Shown piece by piece: positions 56,584 to 64,000 of a stretch of 64,000 bases of DNA. Source of the stretch: Anaerobacillus sp. CMMVII (GTDB lineage Bacteria; Bacillota; Bacilli; Bacillales; Anaerobacillaceae); the NCBI RefSeq assembly GCF_025377685.1, contig NZ_JACEHK010000016.1:1-64000 (forward strand), written 5' to 3'. The notes beneath the pieces are model-generated. The model was not told where the DNA came from and did not search any database. It saw only the letters and a program-made list of their open reading frames with translations. The first letter of the stretch is position 1; every line of letters starts with the position of its first letter. The position numbers were made by a program, and so were the translations under genes.

Positions 56584-57465
56584 ATGTTTCGGAATGTTGC
56601 AGAGTTAGTAGAATTAGCAGAGAAGGAAAACATCAAAATCTCTGATATTATGATAAGACAGGAAATGGAAGTTACAGAAAGAAGTTTTGATGAAATATTT
56701 GCGCAAATGGACCAAAATTTAGTCGTTATGGAAGAAGCAATTGAAAGAGGGATTAGAGAAGGAGTAAGGTCTGTTTCCGGATTAACTGGTGGAGACGCGG
56801 TGTTGTTGCAAAATTACTTGAAAACTGGAAAGTCATTAGCAGGTGAGTTTTTACTTGATGCTGTAAGTAAAGCAGTTGCTACTAATGAGGTGAATGCAGC
56901 AATGGGAACAATTTGTGCAACGCCAACTGCTGGTTCTGCTGGGGTTGTACCTGGGACACTCTTTGCATTAAAAAACAAAGTAAATCCAACTAGAGAACAG
57001 ATGGTTCGATACTTGTTTACTAGCGGGGCGTTTGGTCTTGTAGTTGCAAATAATGCTTCAATTTCTGGAGCAGCTGGTGGCTGTCAAGCTGAAGTGGGTT
57101 CTGCTACCGGAATGGCAGCAGCAGCAATTGTTGAATTGATGGGAGGTACTCCAAAGCAATCCGCTCATGCGATGGCTATTGCATTAAAAAATGTTCTAGG
57201 GTTGGTTTGTGATCCAGTTGCAGGGCTTGTGGAAGTACCTTGTGTGAAGCGAAATGCAATGGGAGCTTCTAATGCAATTGTAGCTGCAGATATGGCTCTA
57301 GCCGGTATTGAAAGCAGAATTCCATGTGATGAAGTAATTGATGCGATGTATAAAATCGGTCAATCGATGTCAAGTGATTTAAAAGAAACTGCCGGGGGAG
57401 GTTTAGCGGCTACTCCAACAGGGAGAGCGCTAGAAGCGAAAATCTTTGGGTTTAGCCAAAAATAA
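56584..57465 (+). CDS. sdaAA: L-serine dehydratase alpha subunit (4Fe-4S)
   Basis: 293 residues. Cluster-binding cysteines in CATPTAGSAG, GGCQAEVGSATG and LVCDPVAG are present, as is the GMMNV-like N-terminal region RNVAELVELAEKE. Start after GGAGGTC. Followed two bases later by recG. Confidence 0.95.
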   Translation: MFRNVAELVELAEKENIKISDIMIRQEMEVTERSFDEIFAQMDQNLVVMEEAIERGIREGVRSVSGLTGGDAVLLQNYLKTGKSLAGEFLLDAVSKAVATNEVNAAMGTICATPTAGSAGVVPGTLFALKNKVNPTREQMVRYLFTSGAFGLVVANNASISGAAGGCQAEVGSATGMAAAAIVELMGGTPKQSAHAMAIALKNVLGLVCDPVAGLVEVPCVKRNAMGASNAIVAADMALAGIESRIPCDEVIDAMYKIGQSMSSDLKETAGGGLAATPTGRALEAKIFGFSQK

Positions 57466-57466
57466 T

Positions 57467-59501
57467 ATGTTAAATAATCCAACTACAATGGTAAAAGGAA
57501 TTGGAGAAGAGAAAGCGAAAGATTTGCAGGACCTTGGTATATATACAATAAAAGATTTGCTTGAATATTTTCCATTTCGTTATGAAGATTATCGACCAAA
57601 AACGATTTCTGAATTGAAGCATGAAGACCGAGGAACAATTGTCGGAACCGTGCAAAGTGAAAGTGTTGTACGGTTTTTTGGGGGAAAAAAATCAAAGCTT
57701 TCAATACGCGTTCTATCTGAAAATGTATTATTAACTGCAGTTTTTTTTAATCAGCATTATCTAAAACCAAAATTAGTCGTTGGAACCACTGTTACCATGA
57801 CAGGCAAGTGGGATCAGCATCGGCTCACGTTAACAGTAAATGAGTGCAAATTTGGTAGCGTTGAGACGGAAGAAAGTTATGATCCTGTATATTCTGTTGG
57901 AGGAAAGATAACCGTAAAAGGTTTAAAAAAATGATCAAAAGTGCTATGGATCAATATGGTCAACATATACCTGAAATTCTTCCCCCTGATTTCTTACAAA
58001 AGTATAAATTAATAGAAAGAAAATATGCGATTTATAAACTTCATTATCCGAAAAGTTTTGAAGATGCCAAACATGCAAGGAGGAGAATGGTTTATGAAGA
58101 ATTTCTCCTTTTTCAGTTGAAGATGCAAACGTTACGAAAATTCCATAGAGAAAACAGTGGAGGAACGACAATTAACTTTGATCACGAAGCTGTAAATCGA
58201 TTTATTACAAATTTACCTTTTCCGTTAACAACCGCGCAACAGCGTGTGGTCAAAGAGATCTTAGCGGATTGAGGTCCCCTTACCGTATGAATCGTTTATT
58301 GCAAGGAGATGTCGGCTCAGGAAAAACTGTTGTAGCAGCAATTTGTTTGTATGCTACTGTATCAGCTTCTTTTCAAGGGGCCTTAATGGTCCCTACTGAA
58401 ATTTTAGCCGAACAACACGCTCACTCTTTAAAACAACTTTTAGAACCGTTAGATATTTCTGTAGAACTTTTGACTGGTTCAATTAAAGGGAAGAAACGGA
58501 AAGAGATTCTTCATCGACTTGAAACGGGGCAAGTTCAAGTGATCATTGGGACCCATGCATTGATCCAAGAAGAAGTTGTTTTTGATCGCCTAGGATTAGT
58601 CATTACTGACGAGCAACATCGTTTTGGTGTAGAACAGAGGCGTACCTTACGAAATAAAGGACAAAATCCTGATGTGTTGTTTATGACTGCTACACCCATT
58701 CCAAGAACCCTAGCCATCTCTATTTTTGGTGATATGGATGTATCGACTATTGACGAGATGCCAGCAGGTAGAAAACCAATTGAAACATATTGGGCGCAGC
58801 ATCAAATGCTGCAAAGAGTTCTAGGGTTTGTTGAGAAGGAATTAAACAAAGGTAGACAAGCCTACGTCATTTGTCCGCTAATCGAAGAATCAGAAAAACT
58901 TGATGTGCAAAACGCCATTGATGTACACGCTCAACTTCAACAATTTTTTACAGATTATCAGGTTGGGTTAATGCATGGAAGGCTTACGAGTTCTGAAAAA
59001 GATACGGTTATGCAAAAGTTTAGCAACAATGAGGTGCAAATTCTTGTTTCAACAACGGTAGTTGAAGTAGGTGTCAATGTTCCTAATGCAACAATTATGG
59101 TGATCTATGATGCTGAACGTTTTGGTTTATCTCAACTTCATCAACTTCGAGGGAGAGTAGGTCGTGGTGATGCCCAATCTTACTGTGTCTTATTAGCAGA
59201 TCCTAAGTCTGACGTTGGTAAAGAACGAATGAAAATTATGACAGAAACGAATGATGGCTTTGAATTATCACAACGTGACCTTGAATTGCGAGGGCCAGGT
59301 GATTTTTTTGGTTCAAAACAAAGTGGAGTACCCGAGTTTAAAATAGCTGACATGATTCACGACTATCGAGCCCTTGATGTTGCAAGGAAAGATGCAGTAG
59401 AACTAGTTTCTTCTGATTATTTTTGGACAAGTCCTGACTATAAATTTTTAGTGATGTATTTAGAAGAACAGGGGGCTCTGGCAGGTGAGAAAATGGATTA
59501 A
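57467..59501 (+). pseudogene. recG: RecG helicase, frameshifted as read
   Basis: ATP-dependent helicase that regresses stalled forks. The wedge domain opens with VKGIGEEKAKDLQDLGIYTIKDLLEYFP. The A run ending near 57931 (seven A, expected eight) and TT near 58269-58270 (GGATTGAGG, expected GGATTTGAGG) each lack one base. Repair joins GLKKMIKSAMDQYG and [28 protein letters not shown] ([13 protein letters not shown]), [15 protein letters not shown] and the C-terminal wrap are intact. About 678 residues. Confidence 0.94.
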
Positions 59502-59515
59502 TCTAGATTTTGTTA

Positions 59516-59544
59516 TTGAAATCTACGATTATATTTTATATACT
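59516..59544 (+). promoter_or_regulatory. Sigma-A promoter of fapR operon
   Basis: TTGAAA (59516-59521), 17 bp, TATACT (59539-59544), next to the FapR operator. Confidence 0.8.
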
Positions 59545-59565
59545 ACTGTTAGTACCTAGTCATAG
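59545..59565 (+). promoter_or_regulatory. FapR operator
   Basis: TTAGTACCTAGTCATA at 59549-59564 matches the FapR consensus TTAGTACCTRGTMYTAA closely and sits just after the -10, over the likely transcription start. Malonyl-CoA should release FapR. Confidence 0.82.
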
Positions 59566-59587
59566 AAGCATGGAAGGTGTAGAAAGA

Positions 59588-60181
59588 ATGAGACGCTCGA
59601 AAAAAGAACGGCAGAAATTATTGATAGAGAAAATTAATGAAAATCCGTTTGTTACTGATGATGCCTTAGCAGAATTTTTTAATGTCAGTGTGCAAACGAT
59701 CCGTTTAGATCGTTTAGAATTATCCATTCCTGAATTAAGGGAAAGAATAAAGAATGTAGCCGAAAAGCAATTCGATACCGTAAAAGCATTACCTATTGAA
59801 GAGGTTATCGGTGAAATTATTGATTTGCAGCTTGATCAAAGAGCGATTTCCATTTTAGATATTGGTCCAGAGCACGTTTTTTCGAGAACAAAAATAGCAA
59901 GAGGCCATCACGTCTTTGCTCAAGCAAATTCGTTGGCAGTGGCTATTATTGATGATGAATTAGCTCTAACAGCTAAAGCGAATGTTCGTTTTACAAGGCG
60001 AGTGAGTGAAGGCGAACGTGTGATCGCTAAAGCGAAAGTTCTCAAACATGAGAAAGAACGAACGAAAGTCGAAGTAAATAGTTATGTTGAGCAAGAATTA
60101 GTTTTTTCAGGTGAATTCCATATGTACCGTTCAGTTAAGTACATGCAAGGAGAGAAGGGTGAACATGAGGATAGCAATTGA
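59588..60181 (+). CDS. fapR: FapR, repressor of fatty-acid and phospholipid genes
   Basis: 197 residues. N-terminal helix-turn-helix ([31 protein letters not shown] then [29 protein letters not shown]), and a C-terminal hot-dog domain that binds malonyl-CoA ([27 protein letters not shown]). ATG 59588 matches the family start; an in-frame upstream start would overlap the promoter and operator. Overlaps plsX. Probably represses itself. Confidence 0.97.
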   Translation: MRRSKKERQKLLIEKINENPFVTDDALAEFFNVSVQTIRLDRLELSIPELRERIKNVAEKQFDTVKALPIEEVIGEIIDLQLDQRAISILDIGPEHVFSRTKIARGHHVFAQANSLAVAIIDDELALTAKANVRFTRRVSEGERVIAKAKVLKHEKERTKVEVNSYVEQELVFSGEFHMYRSVKYMQGEKGEHEDSN

Positions 60182-61154
60182 TGCCATGGGAGGCGATCAT
60201 GCTCCGAAAGAAGTTGTCAAAGGAGCTATGGCTGCAATTAAGCAATATGAAGATATAGAGATTGTTCTAGTTGGTAATGAAACGGCAATAAACGAAATCC
60301 TAACTGATCATACTCGCATATCAATTATACATACTGATGAGAAAATTGAGTCGGCAGATTCACCAGTGGCGGCCATTCGCCGCAAAAAAAACTCATCAAT
60401 GGTCTTAGCCATTAAAGAGGTGAAAGAAGGACGGGCTGACGCTTGTATTTCTGCAGGGAATACAGGAGCTTTAATGACTGGTGGTGTTTTAATTGTTGGT
60501 CGAATTAAAGGTATCGAACGTCCAGCTTTAGCGCCAATGCTTCCCACTTTTACGGGGGAAGGATTTTTGTTGATTGATGCTGGTGCCAATATGGATGCAA
60601 AACCGGAACATCTCCTACATTATGGCGTGATGGGGAGTATTTATATGCAAAAGGTTCGTAATATCGAACGTCCGAGGGTTGGTCTTTTGAATGTTGGAAC
60701 TGAAGATGACAAAGGAACAGAATTGACAAAGCAAGCATTCGCACTATTAAAAGATGCTCCGATCAATTTTGTTGGTAATGTTGAAGCAAGGGATTTGCTT
60801 GAAGGCGTTGCTGATGTAGTTGTTTGCGACGGTTTTACTGGAAACGTCGTTTTAAAAACAGTAGAAGGAACAGCCCTTTCTTTATTTTCGTTATTAAAAA
60901 AAGAATTAACGAGTACCTTCTTTAATAAATTAGCTGCTGGAGCACTTAAGCCTAGCTTTAAAAAAATAAAGGACAAGATGGACTATACCGAGTATGGTGG
61001 CGCAGGACTTTTTGGCCTTCAAGCACCGATCATTAAAGCTCATGGTTCCTCAAATGATACAGCTATCTTAAATTCAATCAGGCAAGCTCGGTTAATGCTT
61101 GAGGAGCAAGTTGTTGAAACGATAAAAAACGAAGTAATTAAGAGAGTAAATTAG
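60165..61154 (+). CDS. plsX: PlsX, phosphate acyltransferase
   Basis: Makes acyl-phosphate from acyl-ACP for phospholipid synthesis. Start ATG 60165 ([20 protein letters not shown]), overlapping fapR by 17 bases; about 329 residues. SAGNTGALM and [12 protein letters not shown] blocks are present. Confidence 0.96.
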   Translation: MRIAIDAMGGDHAPKEVVKGAMAAIKQYEDIEIVLVGNETAINEILTDHTRISIIHTDEKIESADSPVAAIRRKKNSSMVLAIKEVKEGRADACISAGNTGALMTGGVLIVGRIKGIERPALAPMLPTFTGEGFLLIDAGANMDAKPEHLLHYGVMGSIYMQKVRNIERPRVGLLNVGTEDDKGTELTKQAFALLKDAPINFVGNVEARDLLEGVADVVVCDGFTGNVVLKTVEGTALSLFSLLKKELTSTFFNKLAAGALKPSFKKIKDKMDYTEYGGAGLFGLQAPIIKAHGSSNDTAILNSIRQARLMLEEQVVETIKNEVIKRVN

Positions 61155-61168
61155 GAGGGGATTAGTTC

Positions 61169-62116
61169 GTGGGTAAAATCGCATTTTTATTTCCTGGCCA
61201 AGGGTCACAAACAGTTGGGATGGGGAAATCTTTGGCTGATAAAAATCATGCAGTTGCGGAAATCTTTAAAAGGGCAGACGAACGTCTCGAAACAAATCTT
61301 TCAAAAATTATCTTTGAAGGGCCTGATGAAGAGTTAACGTTAACAATAAATACGCAACCAGCTTTACTTACTACTAGTATTGCTATTCTAGAAGCCTTCA
61401 AAGAAGCAAAAATTGAGGCAGATTACGTGGCAGGACATAGTTTAGGTGAATACAGTGCCTTAGTAGCTGCTGATGCTGTATCATTTGAGGACGCCGTTTA
61501 TGCAGTAAGAATGCGAGGAGCATTTATGGAAGAAGCTGTTCCTGCGGGCCTTGGCGCTATGGCAGCGATTTTAGGTATGGACCGGGATGTTCTCAAAGAC
61601 ATTACTGATGAAATTTCAGCAAATGGTCATCCAGTGGAATTAGCAAATTTAAATTGTCCAGGACAAATTGTCATTTCTGGTTCAAAACAAGGAGTAACTG
61701 AAGCGTCAGCCATCGCTAAGGAAAAAGGTGCTAGAAGGATTATTCTTCTGCAAGTAAGTGGACCGTTTCACTCAAGCTTAATGAAACCAGCGGCTGATAA
61801 GTTGTCTGATACTCTAAATAAAATTGAAATTAAAGATGCGCAAATTCCAGTAGTCGCTAATGTTTCTGCGACAGCGGTAACGGATGGAGATACGATTAAG
61901 CAAAACCTAATTCAACAAGTGTTCTCTCCGGTACTTTGGGAGGATACGGTGAAATATCTACTAGAACAAGGCGTAGATACATTCATTGAAATTGGTTCAG
62001 GGAATGTCTTAGCTGGTCTGGTCAAAAAAATTGATCGGAAAGTGAATGTATTTGCTGTTAATGATGGTGAAACAATGGAAAAAACCATTGCTACTATAAA
62101 AGGAGGCACAGCCTAA
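61169..62116 (+). CDS. fabD: Malonyl-CoA:ACP transacylase FabD
   Basis: 315 residues. Catalytic [13 protein letters not shown] (Ser near residue 90), GQGSQ at the N-terminus, and [11 protein letters not shown] with the His are present. GTG start 61169 after AGGAGGGG. Overlaps fabG by one base. Confidence 0.96.
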   Translation: MGKIAFLFPGQGSQTVGMGKSLADKNHAVAEIFKRADERLETNLSKIIFEGPDEELTLTINTQPALLTTSIAILEAFKEAKIEADYVAGHSLGEYSALVAADAVSFEDAVYAVRMRGAFMEEAVPAGLGAMAAILGMDRDVLKDITDEISANGHPVELANLNCPGQIVISGSKQGVTEASAIAKEKGARRIILLQVSGPFHSSLMKPAADKLSDTLNKIEIKDAQIPVVANVSATAVTDGDTIKQNLIQQVFSPVLWEDTVKYLLEQGVDTFIEIGSGNVLAGLVKKIDRKVNVFAVNDGETMEKTIATIKGGTA

Positions 62117-62856
62117 TGCTAAAAGGAAAAGCAGCCCTTGTAACAGGTGCATCAAGAGGAATTGGAAGAGCCATAGCGATAGAATTAGCTAGACAAGGAG
62201 TTAATGTTGCTGTAAACTTTGCAGGAAACGCCAGTAAAGCAGAAGAAGTTGTGGCTGAAATCAAAGAGCTAGGTGTAGAAGCTTTTGCAATTAAAGCTGA
62301 TGTCGCTAATTCAGAAGAAGTAACAGCTATGGTGAAAGCTACAATTGATGCATTTGGTGCTTTAGATATCCTAATAAATAATGCAGGTATTACTCGTGAT
62401 GGCTTAATTATGAGAATGAAAGAAGAAGATTGGGATGCTGTAATCAACACAAATCTCAAAGGAGTATTTAATTGTTCAAAAGCCGTAACAAGACAAATGA
62501 TGAAACAACGGTACGGCAGAATAGTTAACATCTCATCAGTAGTAGGTGTTTTGGGGAATGCCGGGCAAGCTAATTATGTAGCGGCAAAAGCAGGTGTTAT
62601 CGGGCTTACGAAAACATTAGCTCGTGAGTTAGCTAATCGAAATATCACTGTAAATGCTGTTGCGCCTGGTTTTATAGAAACAGATATGACAGATGAGTTA
62701 TCAGCAGAAATTAAAGAAGAATTAATGAAACAAATCCCGCTTGCTAAATTAGGCAAGGCTGAAGACATTGCTAGAGTTGTTCGTTTCCTTGTAAGTGAAG
62801 ACGGAAATTATATGACAGGACAAACATTGCATGTCGATGGCGGAATGGTAATGTAA
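62116..62856 (+). CDS. fabG: 3-oxoacyl-ACP reductase FabG
   Basis: 246-residue SDR. NADPH motif [16 protein letters not shown], and the catalytic Ser-Tyr-Lys in [23 protein letters not shown] are present. Confidence 0.96.
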   Translation: MLKGKAALVTGASRGIGRAIAIELARQGVNVAVNFAGNASKAEEVVAEIKELGVEAFAIKADVANSEEVTAMVKATIDAFGALDILINNAGITRDGLIMRMKEEDWDAVINTNLKGVFNCSKAVTRQMMKQRYGRIVNISSVVGVLGNAGQANYVAAKAGVIGLTKTLARELANRNITVNAVAPGFIETDMTDELSAEIKEELMKQIPLAKLGKAEDIARVVRFLVSEDGNYMTGQTLHVDGGMVM

Positions 62857-62956
62857 GAAAAAATTGTTAATTAGCTGATTTTATCCTATAATGTGTACAT
62901 AGCTTGTACATTATGGTTAAAAATAAAATTTACATTTTTTGAGAGGAGGTGACCCC

Positions 62957-63190
62957 ATGGCAGACGTATTATCACGTATTACAAAAATCATTGTAGATCG
63001 TCTTGGAGTTGAAGAAGCTGAAGTAAAACTTGAAGCAACTTTTAAAGAGGATTTAGGAGCTGATTCACTAGATGTAGTAGAACTAGTGATGGAACTTGAA
63101 GATGAGTTTGATTTAGAAATTTCTGACGAAGATGCAGAAAAAATTGCTACTGTTAAAGATGTTGTTGATTACATAAACAGCCACCAGTAG
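62957..63190 (+). CDS. acpP: Acyl carrier protein
   Basis: 77 residues with the phosphopantetheine Ser in [19 protein letters not shown]. Start ATG 62957 after GAGGAGGTGA. Between fabG and here TGTGTACATAGCTTGTACA forms a small inverted repeat (62891-62909) of unknown use. Confidence 0.97.
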   Translation: MADVLSRITKIIVDRLGVEEAEVKLEATFKEDLGADSLDVVELVMELEDEFDLEISDEDAEKIATVKDVVDYINSHQ

Positions 63191-63197
63191 GTTATGA

Positions 63198-63240
63198 GAA
63201 GATGGTTTAAAGGAAACTTTAAATCATCTTCCTATATTTT
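63198..63240 (+). terminator. Hairpin after acpP, partial terminator
   Basis: GAAGATGGTTTAAAG / CTTTAAATCATCTTC, a strong 15-bp stem with GAAA loop but only a weak T tract, so some read-through to rnc is likely. Confidence 0.6.
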
Positions 63241-63376
63241 ATAAAAAAGCCTATTATCTCAGAGATTGTTGTGTTGTTTAATTGAATAGTTACCCCACAC
63301 ACAACGAGGGGTTGGGGCTAATAGTGAAAAAGTCAATTTAGTATAATCTACGCATTGAAAGGTTTTGGAGGTTAAC

Positions 63377-64000
63377 ATGCAACAATCTTCAAGAAAAGTC
63401 CGCAGACGTACGTCAAAACGAACTGAAAAACGCATTCAATTAACGCCTGCCCAGAGGTTGAAGTTTGAAAAGCTTCTTGATAAATTAGAAATTCATTTTC
63501 GAACTGAAAAACTAATCATTCAAGCATTTACACATTCATCCTATGTGAATGAGCATCGCATTCGCCCGTTTGATGATAATGAACGGTTAGAATTTTTAGG
63601 TGACGCGGTTTTAGAATTAGCGGTTTCACAATACCTATATAAGAAGTACGAAACAATGAGTGAAGGTGAGATGACAAAGCTACGAGCGGCGATCGTTTGT
63701 GAGCCATCACTTGCTAAATTTGCCACAGATTTAGGCTTTGGCGAAATCGTTCTTCTTGGCAAAGGTGAGGAAATGACAGGCGGTAGGGAACGTCCAGCAT
63801 TATTAGCTGACATCTTTGAATCGTTTGTTGGAGCCTTATATTTGGATCAAGGGTTAGAAGCTGTTTACCAATTCTTAAGCTCAACCATTTATCCTAAAAT
63901 CGATGAGGGTGCTTTTTCTCATATGATGGATTTTAAGAGCCAGCTACAAGAGTTTATTCAAAGAGATGGCCTGGGGCATATTCAATATCATATTGTCCAA
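63377..64000 (+). CDS. rnc: Ribonuclease III, N-terminal part (cut by window end)
   Basis: The open frame starts at ATG 63377 after TTTTGGAGG and runs past the window. The RNase III signature [19 protein letters not shown] and the second acidic motif [18 protein letters not shown] are present, followed by the start of the dsRNA-binding domain ([16 protein letters not shown]). A basic N-terminal stretch ([16 protein letters not shown]) precedes the catalytic domain. A TATAAT at 63342-63347 could be its -10, but no good -35 is seen. Confidence 0.95.
   Translation, partial: MQQSSRKVRRRTSKRTEKRIQLTPAQRLKFEKLLDKLEIHFRTEKLIIQAFTHSSYVNEHRIRPFDDNERLEFLGDAVLELAVSQYLYKKYETMSEGEMTKLRAAIVCEPSLAKFATDLGFGEIVLLGKGEEMTGGRERPALLADIFESFVGALYLDQGLEAVYQFLSSTIYPKIDEGAFSHMMDFKSQLQEFIQRDGLGHIQYHIVQ

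Noticed and set aside
60308-60976. Minus-strand frames opposite plsX
   Set aside because: Typical antisense shadows of a conserved gene, with no start signals.

Overview
This window is a chromosomal core region of a low-GC, endospore-forming Firmicute of the Bacillaceae. It carries the sporulation genes spoIIGA, sigE, sigG and spoVM. Gene order is almost the same as the ftsZ-to-rnc stretch of Bacillus subtilis. The genus cannot be fixed from the sequence alone. No tRNA, rRNA, prophage, insertion sequence or CRISPR array was seen.

Layout. 0-4.3 kb: the end of ftsZ, then the spoIIGA-sigE-sigG sporulation sigma cluster and a ylmC-type gene. 4.6-8.3 kb: the division-associated ylmD-ylmE-sepF-ylmG-ylmH-divIVA cluster. 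8.3-14 kb: a T-box-controlled ileS, a DksA/TraR-like sporulation gene, lspA and rluD. 14-26 kb: a complete pyrimidine operon in canonical order (pyrR-P-B-C-AA-AB-K-D-F-E), with one promoter and three PyrR-type attenuators. 26-30.6 kb: a methyltransferase and a heterodimeric ABC exporter, in a slot where B. subtilis carries other genes. 30.8-35.5 kb: rqcH (minus strand) and a Ca2+ P-type ATPase. 35.7-49.9 kb: yloC, remA, gmk, rpoZ, coaBC, priA, fmt, rsmB, rlmN, prpC, prkC, rsgA and rpe. 49.9-51.4 kb: a TPP riboswitch in front of thiT-thiN. 51.7-57.5 kb: spoVM, rpmB (minus strand), yloU, fakA, a degV/fakB-like gene, sdaAB and sdaAA. 57.5-64 kb: recG, the FapR-controlled fapR-plsX-fabD-fabG-acpP lipid operon, and the start of rnc.

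The main anomaly is that ten genes, several of them normally essential or strongly conserved, are broken by single-base changes. I count 21 events, and all of them lengthen or shorten a short run of one base. In every case the correct protein resumes in another frame. Sequencing or assembly indel errors explain this better than gene decay. Six of the events are insertions and all six lie in yloC-remA (35.7-36.9 kb).

The most interesting non-coding content is several families of dispersed intergenic repeats. (i) Elements built from degenerate 7-bp-period arrays in inverted arms around a CGAAG-like core, often starting right at a stop codon. (ii) A nested palindrome of about 150-180 bp present as two inverted copies. 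(iii) A 70-100 bp element with the conserved end TGAATTTCATNATTCA, in three copies. (iv) A GTCTAGCT element of a type known from Bacillus genomes. No clearly new protein system was found.

Functional themes: pyrimidine synthesis under PyrR; fatty-acid and phospholipid entry under FapR, with acyl-phosphate made by PlsX and probably also by FakA plus a DegV-type FakB; thiamine salvage (uptake, then pyrophosphorylation) under TPP control; and two ribosome-quality-control genes, ylmH and rqcH.
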